DNA of 64,000 bases. Source: Ensifer adhaerens. Lineage in GTDB: Bacteria; Pseudomonadota; Alphaproteobacteria; Rhizobiales; Rhizobiaceae. A program made the translations under genes and the position numbers. A model generated the notes under the pieces. That model had not been told where the DNA came from, ran no database searches, and saw nothing but the letters and a program-made list of their open reading frames with translations. The stretch spans positions 744,001 to 808,000 of the forward strand of contig NZ_LAZS01000006.1 of NCBI RefSeq assembly GCF_002007205.1, read 5' to 3'. Positions 61,068 through 64,000 of the stretch are shown in pieces. Numbering within the stretch: the stretch's first letter is position 1; each line of letters opens with the position of its first letter.

Positions 61068-61985
61068 ATGTCGGGAAAATTTCAGGGCTATCTCTATCTG
61101 TCGCTGGCGATGATCCTTGTCGGCAGCACCGTGATCGCCAGCAAGGTCATTGCCGTCGGCCTTGCGCCCTTCACCGCAACAGCCCTGCGCTTTGCCGTCG
61201 CCTTCCCGCTCTTCCTGCTGTTGATGTGGTTCACCAGGACATCATGGCCAAAACTCAAGGTCCGCGACTGGCTGCTCCTCACTGCCCAGGCGGGCGCCGG
61301 TAGCGTCGGCTACACGACCTTGCTGATCTCCGGCCTGCGCCTGACGTCTGCAACCGATGCCGGCGTGGTGATCGGCACGCTGCCGGTCGTTTCCGCGGCA
61401 ATCGCCATCGTCGTTCTCAGCGAGCGCCCGGACCGCAGGGTGCTTGCGGCGATCGTACTTGCCGCAGTCGGCGTGCTGACGATCGTCTTCAAGCCCAGCG
61501 AAGGCGGCGTCCATTCGGCGCTCGGCATCGCCCTCATCTTCGGCGCCGTCATCTGCGAAGGCCTGTTCATCCTTCTCAACAAACGCGTGAAGACTGAGAT
61601 CTCGCCGCTCGCACTTTCGACGCTGATGGCCGTCCTCGGCTTTGCCGTCGCTCTCGTGCCCGCCCTCTTCGAGACACCTTCGGCTGAACAGATCGACAGG
61701 AGCGCGATCGTTGCGGTGCTCTACTACGCGCTCATCCCGACGGTGGCCGGGTTCGTGCTCTGGTATGCCGGTTCCGCAAGGGTGAGCGGCACCGAGGCTT
61801 CCGTCTTCACCGCGCTGGCGCCGGTCTCGGCCGTGCTCTTTGCCTTCCTTCTGCTCGGCGAGCCGGTCGGCGTCCACCAGTTGCTTGGGATCGGCTGCGT
61901 TCTTGCCGCCGTCCTCGGCCTGACCTTGCCTCAGATCCTTGCCGGCCGAAGGACAGCACGCGCCCTTCCCGCCGCAGAGGCTTGA
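61068..61985 (+). CDS. EamA/DMT-family transporter
   Basis: A 305-residue metabolite exporter candidate with ten hydrophobic helices in two EamA repeats (LYLSLAMILVGSTVIASKVIAVGLAPFTATALRFAVAFPLFLLL; TALAPVSAVLFAFLLLGEPVGVHQLLGIGCVLAAVLGL). GGAGAACGG before the ATG at 61068 sets the start. Associated AraC regulator upstream and a B3/4-domain gene six bases downstream form a likely three-gene unit; this combination is often found in proteobacteria. Confidence 0.88.
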   Translation: MSGKFQGYLYLSLAMILVGSTVIASKVIAVGLAPFTATALRFAVAFPLFLLLMWFTRTSWPKLKVRDWLLLTAQAGAGSVGYTTLLISGLRLTSATDAGVVIGTLPVVSAAIAIVVLSERPDRRVLAAIVLAAVGVLTIVFKPSEGGVHSALGIALIFGAVICEGLFILLNKRVKTEISPLALSTLMAVLGFAVALVPALFETPSAEQIDRSAIVAVLYYALIPTVAGFVLWYAGSARVSGTEASVFTALAPVSAVLFAFLLLGEPVGVHQLLGIGCVLAAVLGLTLPQILAGRRTARALPAAEA

Positions 61986-61991
61986 ACCAGA

Positions 61992-62717
61992 ATGAACCCA
62001 TCCGATTCGAGGCCTTCCATGCACTTCCAACACGCAGACGACATCTGGCGCGATTTCCCGGAGCTCAGCGCCGGAGCGCTTTTCATCGACGGCATAAACG
62101 GTGACGTTTCGGTTGAGGACCATGCTCACCAGTTCCAGGCGATCGCGAATGATCGCCTCGAAACGGCTTCGGAAAGCGACCTGCCCGAGATCCAGGCCTG
62201 GCGCCGAACCTTTGCCAGGATGGGATTGAAGCCGACGCAATACCGCTCGGCCGCCGAAGCCTTGCTTCGGCGCTTCCGGAAAGAAGGCAGCCTGCCGGCG
62301 ATCCACCCGCTGATCGATCTCTGCAACGCCGCCTCGCTCGCCTTCGCCATTCCGATCGCGGTGTTCGATCTCGCGCAGGTTGCCGACTACCTCCATGTCC
62401 GTCGAGCGATCGGCGACGAGACCTACCTGACATTCGCAGGAGAGATCGAGAACCCGGAAACCGGCGAAGTGATTTTCGCTGACGCCAAAGGACAGGCGCA
62501 TGCCCGGCGCTGGACCAACAGGCAGAGCGGCCTCTCAGCCATAAGGCCACAGACGACGCGCGCGCTGATCGTGGCCGAAGCGCTGCACGAAACGGCGCGC
62601 GCGGATATCGAGCGGCTGATGGCAGCGCTTTCGCAAGCGCTCGAAAGCACCTTGGGCGCTCGCCCGAACATAACCATGCTCGATCGTTCGTCGCCGCGTT
62701 TCGATTTTTCGGTTTAG
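61992..62717 (+). CDS. B3/B4 tRNA-binding/editing domain protein
   Basis: A 241-residue stand-alone B3/4 domain, the domain that edits mischarged Tyr-tRNA(Phe) within PheRS beta. Key features: IHPLIDLCNAASLAFAIPIAVFDLAQVADYLHVRRAIGDETYLTFAGE and ARRWTNRQSGLSAIRPQTTRALIVAEALHE. COG3382 members are near amino-acid transporter genes in many bacteria. The role, editing in trans or amino-acid binding, is not proven. Alternative start at 62022. Confidence 0.82.
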   Translation: MNPSDSRPSMHFQHADDIWRDFPELSAGALFIDGINGDVSVEDHAHQFQAIANDRLETASESDLPEIQAWRRTFARMGLKPTQYRSAAEALLRRFRKEGSLPAIHPLIDLCNAASLAFAIPIAVFDLAQVADYLHVRRAIGDETYLTFAGEIENPETGEVIFADAKGQAHARRWTNRQSGLSAIRPQTTRALIVAEALHETARADIERLMAALSQALESTLGARPNITMLDRSSPRFDFSV

Positions 62718-62793
62718 GGATTTCGTTCAGATACGGCGCTCCGGCGCCGAGAGACCGGCCGATGCCTTTGCACCGGCCGGTATGATCAGCTGA

Positions 62794-64000
62794 TCACGCC
62801 GCCTTGGCGACGTGATATTCCTTGATCGCGACCATCTTGATCGCCGGATAACGCTCCGCCTCGTAGCGCAGCGAGAAGCTGTCCTGCGCCAGGAACACCG
62901 GGTCGCCGTCGAGATCGCGGGCGATGTCGCCGCGACGTGCGGTCACGAACTTGTCGAGCTCGGCAGGCTGATCGGACGAAATCCAACGGCAGACCGAGAA
63001 GCGCGACATTTCGAAGGAAACCGGCAGGCCGTATTCGGCGCTGAGGCGCTCCTTCAACACGTCGAGCTGCAGCGCACCGACGACGCCGACGATCGCCGGC
63101 GAGCCGTCTTCCGGCGAGAAGAGCTGCACGACGCCCTCTTCCGCCATCTGCTGCAGCGCTTCCTTCAGCTTCTTCGCCTTCATCGCATCCTCGAGCCGCA
63201 CGCGGCGCAGGATTTCCGGCGAGAAGTTCGGCACGCCCTGAAACACCAGCGGCTCGCCCTCGGTCAGCGTGTCGCCGATACGGAGCGTTCCGTGGTTGGG
63301 GATGCCGACGACGTCGCCGGCATAGGCGGTGTCGGCGAGCTGGCGCTGCGAGGCGAAGAAGAACTGCGGGGCGCTGAGTCCAAGCTGCTTGCCGGTGCGC
63401 GACAGGCGCGCCTTCATGCCGCGTTCGAGCTTGCCGGAGCAGACACGGGCAAAGGCGATGCGGTCGCGGTGGTTGGGGTCCATGTTGGCCTGGATCTTGA
63501 AGACGAAGGCCGTCATCTTGTCGTCGGTCGCATGCACCGTGCGGATATCGGCGACCTGGTCGCGCGGCGGCGGCGCGATGTCGCCGAGCGCGTTGATGAG
63601 ATCGCGCACACCGAAGTTGCGCAGCGCCGAGCCGAAGAACACCGGCGTCAGATGGCCTTCGAGGAAAGCCTTCTTGTCGAACGGCTTGCAGGCCTCGATC
63701 GCCAGCATCAACTCTTCGGTGAAGGCGTCGCGCTCGTTTTCCGGCAGGCGGTGGGAGGCCATCTCCGGACCGTTGACCTTGGTCGGGATTTCCTGCGTGT
63801 CCGAACCGCGCACCGTGTTGTCGGCGAGATTGTAGGAGCCGCAGAAGGTCTTCGAGCGGCCGATCGGCCAGGTGACCGGCGCGCAGTCGAGCGCCAGCTT
63901 CTCCTCGACCTCGTCCAGGATCTCGAAGGGATCGCGGCTCTCGCGGTCCATCTTGTTGACGAAGGTGATGATCGGGATGTCGCGCATGCGGCAGACTTCG
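62794..64000 (-). CDS. prfC: Peptide chain release factor 3 (5' end outside window)
   Basis: GTPase that recycles RF1/RF2 after termination. The visible ~401 residues are the C-terminal three quarters, from EVCRMRDIPIITFVNKMDRESRDP (the G4 NKxD region) through domain 2 (RIAFARVCSGKLERGMKARLSRTGKQ) to domain 3. The GTP-binding G1-G3 motifs are beyond the right edge, so the ATG at 63987 is internal. Ends with EYHVAKAA, stop at 62794. Confidence 0.95.
   Translation of the reverse strand, partial: EVCRMRDIPIITFVNKMDRESRDPFEILDEVEEKLALDCAPVTWPIGRSKTFCGSYNLADNTVRGSDTQEIPTKVNGPEMASHRLPENERDAFTEELMLAIEACKPFDKKAFLEGHLTPVFFGSALRNFGVRDLINALGDIAPPPRDQVADIRTVHATDDKMTAFVFKIQANMDPNHRDRIAFARVCSGKLERGMKARLSRTGKQLGLSAPQFFFASQRQLADTAYAGDVVGIPNHGTLRIGDTLTEGEPLVFQGVPNFSPEILRRVRLEDAMKAKKLKEALQQMAEEGVVQLFSPEDGSPAIVGVVGALQLDVLKERLSAEYGLPVSFEMSRFSVCRWISSDQPAELDKFVTARRGDIARDLDGDPVFLAQDSFSLRYEAERYPAIKMVAIKEYHVAKAA

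Noticed and set aside
1-64000. tRNA or rRNA genes
   Set aside because: No cloverleaf with a GGTTCGA-type T arm and CCA-adjacent acceptor was recognised in any intergenic region; a tRNAscan run would settle it.

Overview
The window is high-GC alphaproteobacterial chromosome, almost certainly from the Rhizobiaceae and most likely Sinorhizobium/Ensifer. The evidence is gene order and content: a malic enzyme next to an OlsB-type ornithine-lipid acyltransferase; lptC-lptA-lptB-rpoN-hpf-ptsN; hrcA/grpE opposite rph; dnaA-rpsT-(enoyl-CoA hydratase)-mutM opposite ubiE-ubiB; and an iolR-iolC-iolD-iolE-iolB inositol block. I base the genus on remembered synteny, not on a search. I see no tRNA, rRNA, CRISPR array, transposase, phage gene or plasmid-type origin. 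Both ends are cut inside genes: the malic enzyme on the left and release factor 3 on the right.

Layout. 1-7.5 kb: malic enzyme C-terminus, olsB, a tight minus-strand operon (RNA methyltransferase, TrmH-type methylase, lspA, hybrid histidine kinase) and a CoxG-like gene. 7.5-9.4 kb: lapA-like gene, ihfB, sppA. 9.6-14.9 kb: the plus-strand envelope and nitrogen-control block lptC, lptA, lptB, rpoN, hpf, ptsN. 14.9-17.9 kb: a LuxR-type regulator divergent from a dehydrogenase and a sugar-lactone oxidase. 18-23.3 kb: grpE and hrcA on the minus strand, rph-VOC-rdgB-hemW on the plus strand. 23.3-26.6 kb: GST and an ECF42-type sigma factor operon with a DGPF/YCII protein. 26.7-28.7 kb: an EamA exporter divergent from a LysR regulator. 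28.8-36 kb: dnaA with a long upstream region rich in GANTC sites, rpsT, enoyl-CoA hydratase, mutM, ubiE, ubiB. 36-47.4 kb: mixed accessory genes (GNAT, small secreted protein, SDR, LysR, ankyrin, deaminase, MFS, bestrophin-like DUF4239, CDF-like, ABC-F, diguanylate cyclase). 47.7-50 kb: coaBC and a class II glutamine amidotransferase. 50.2-58.7 kb: myo-inositol catabolism. 58.8-64 kb: GFA protein, DUF2268 protease-like protein, AraC regulator, EamA exporter, B3/4-domain protein, prfC.

How the genes work together. The Lpt genes build the ATP-driven lipopolysaccharide export bridge, and rpoN-hpf-ptsN link nitrogen-type sigma control with ribosome hibernation and the PTS-Ntr phosphorelay. The iol block covers conversion of the inositol-derived ketone to the kinase product. 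Three promoters there share a GAA-N6-TTC palindrome, which fits one regulator (IolR).

Nothing here is clearly a new system such as a defence island or biosynthetic cluster. The most interesting signals are non-coding: six GANTC methylation sites packed upstream of dnaA; two hairpin repeats flanking hrcA with compensating base changes; a pair of oppositely oriented mosaic repeats flanking iolE inside the iol operon; a strongly folded leader before a GNAT gene; and shared iol operators. Among proteins, the ECF42 operon and a CDF-like transporter without the usual metal ligands deserve a second look.
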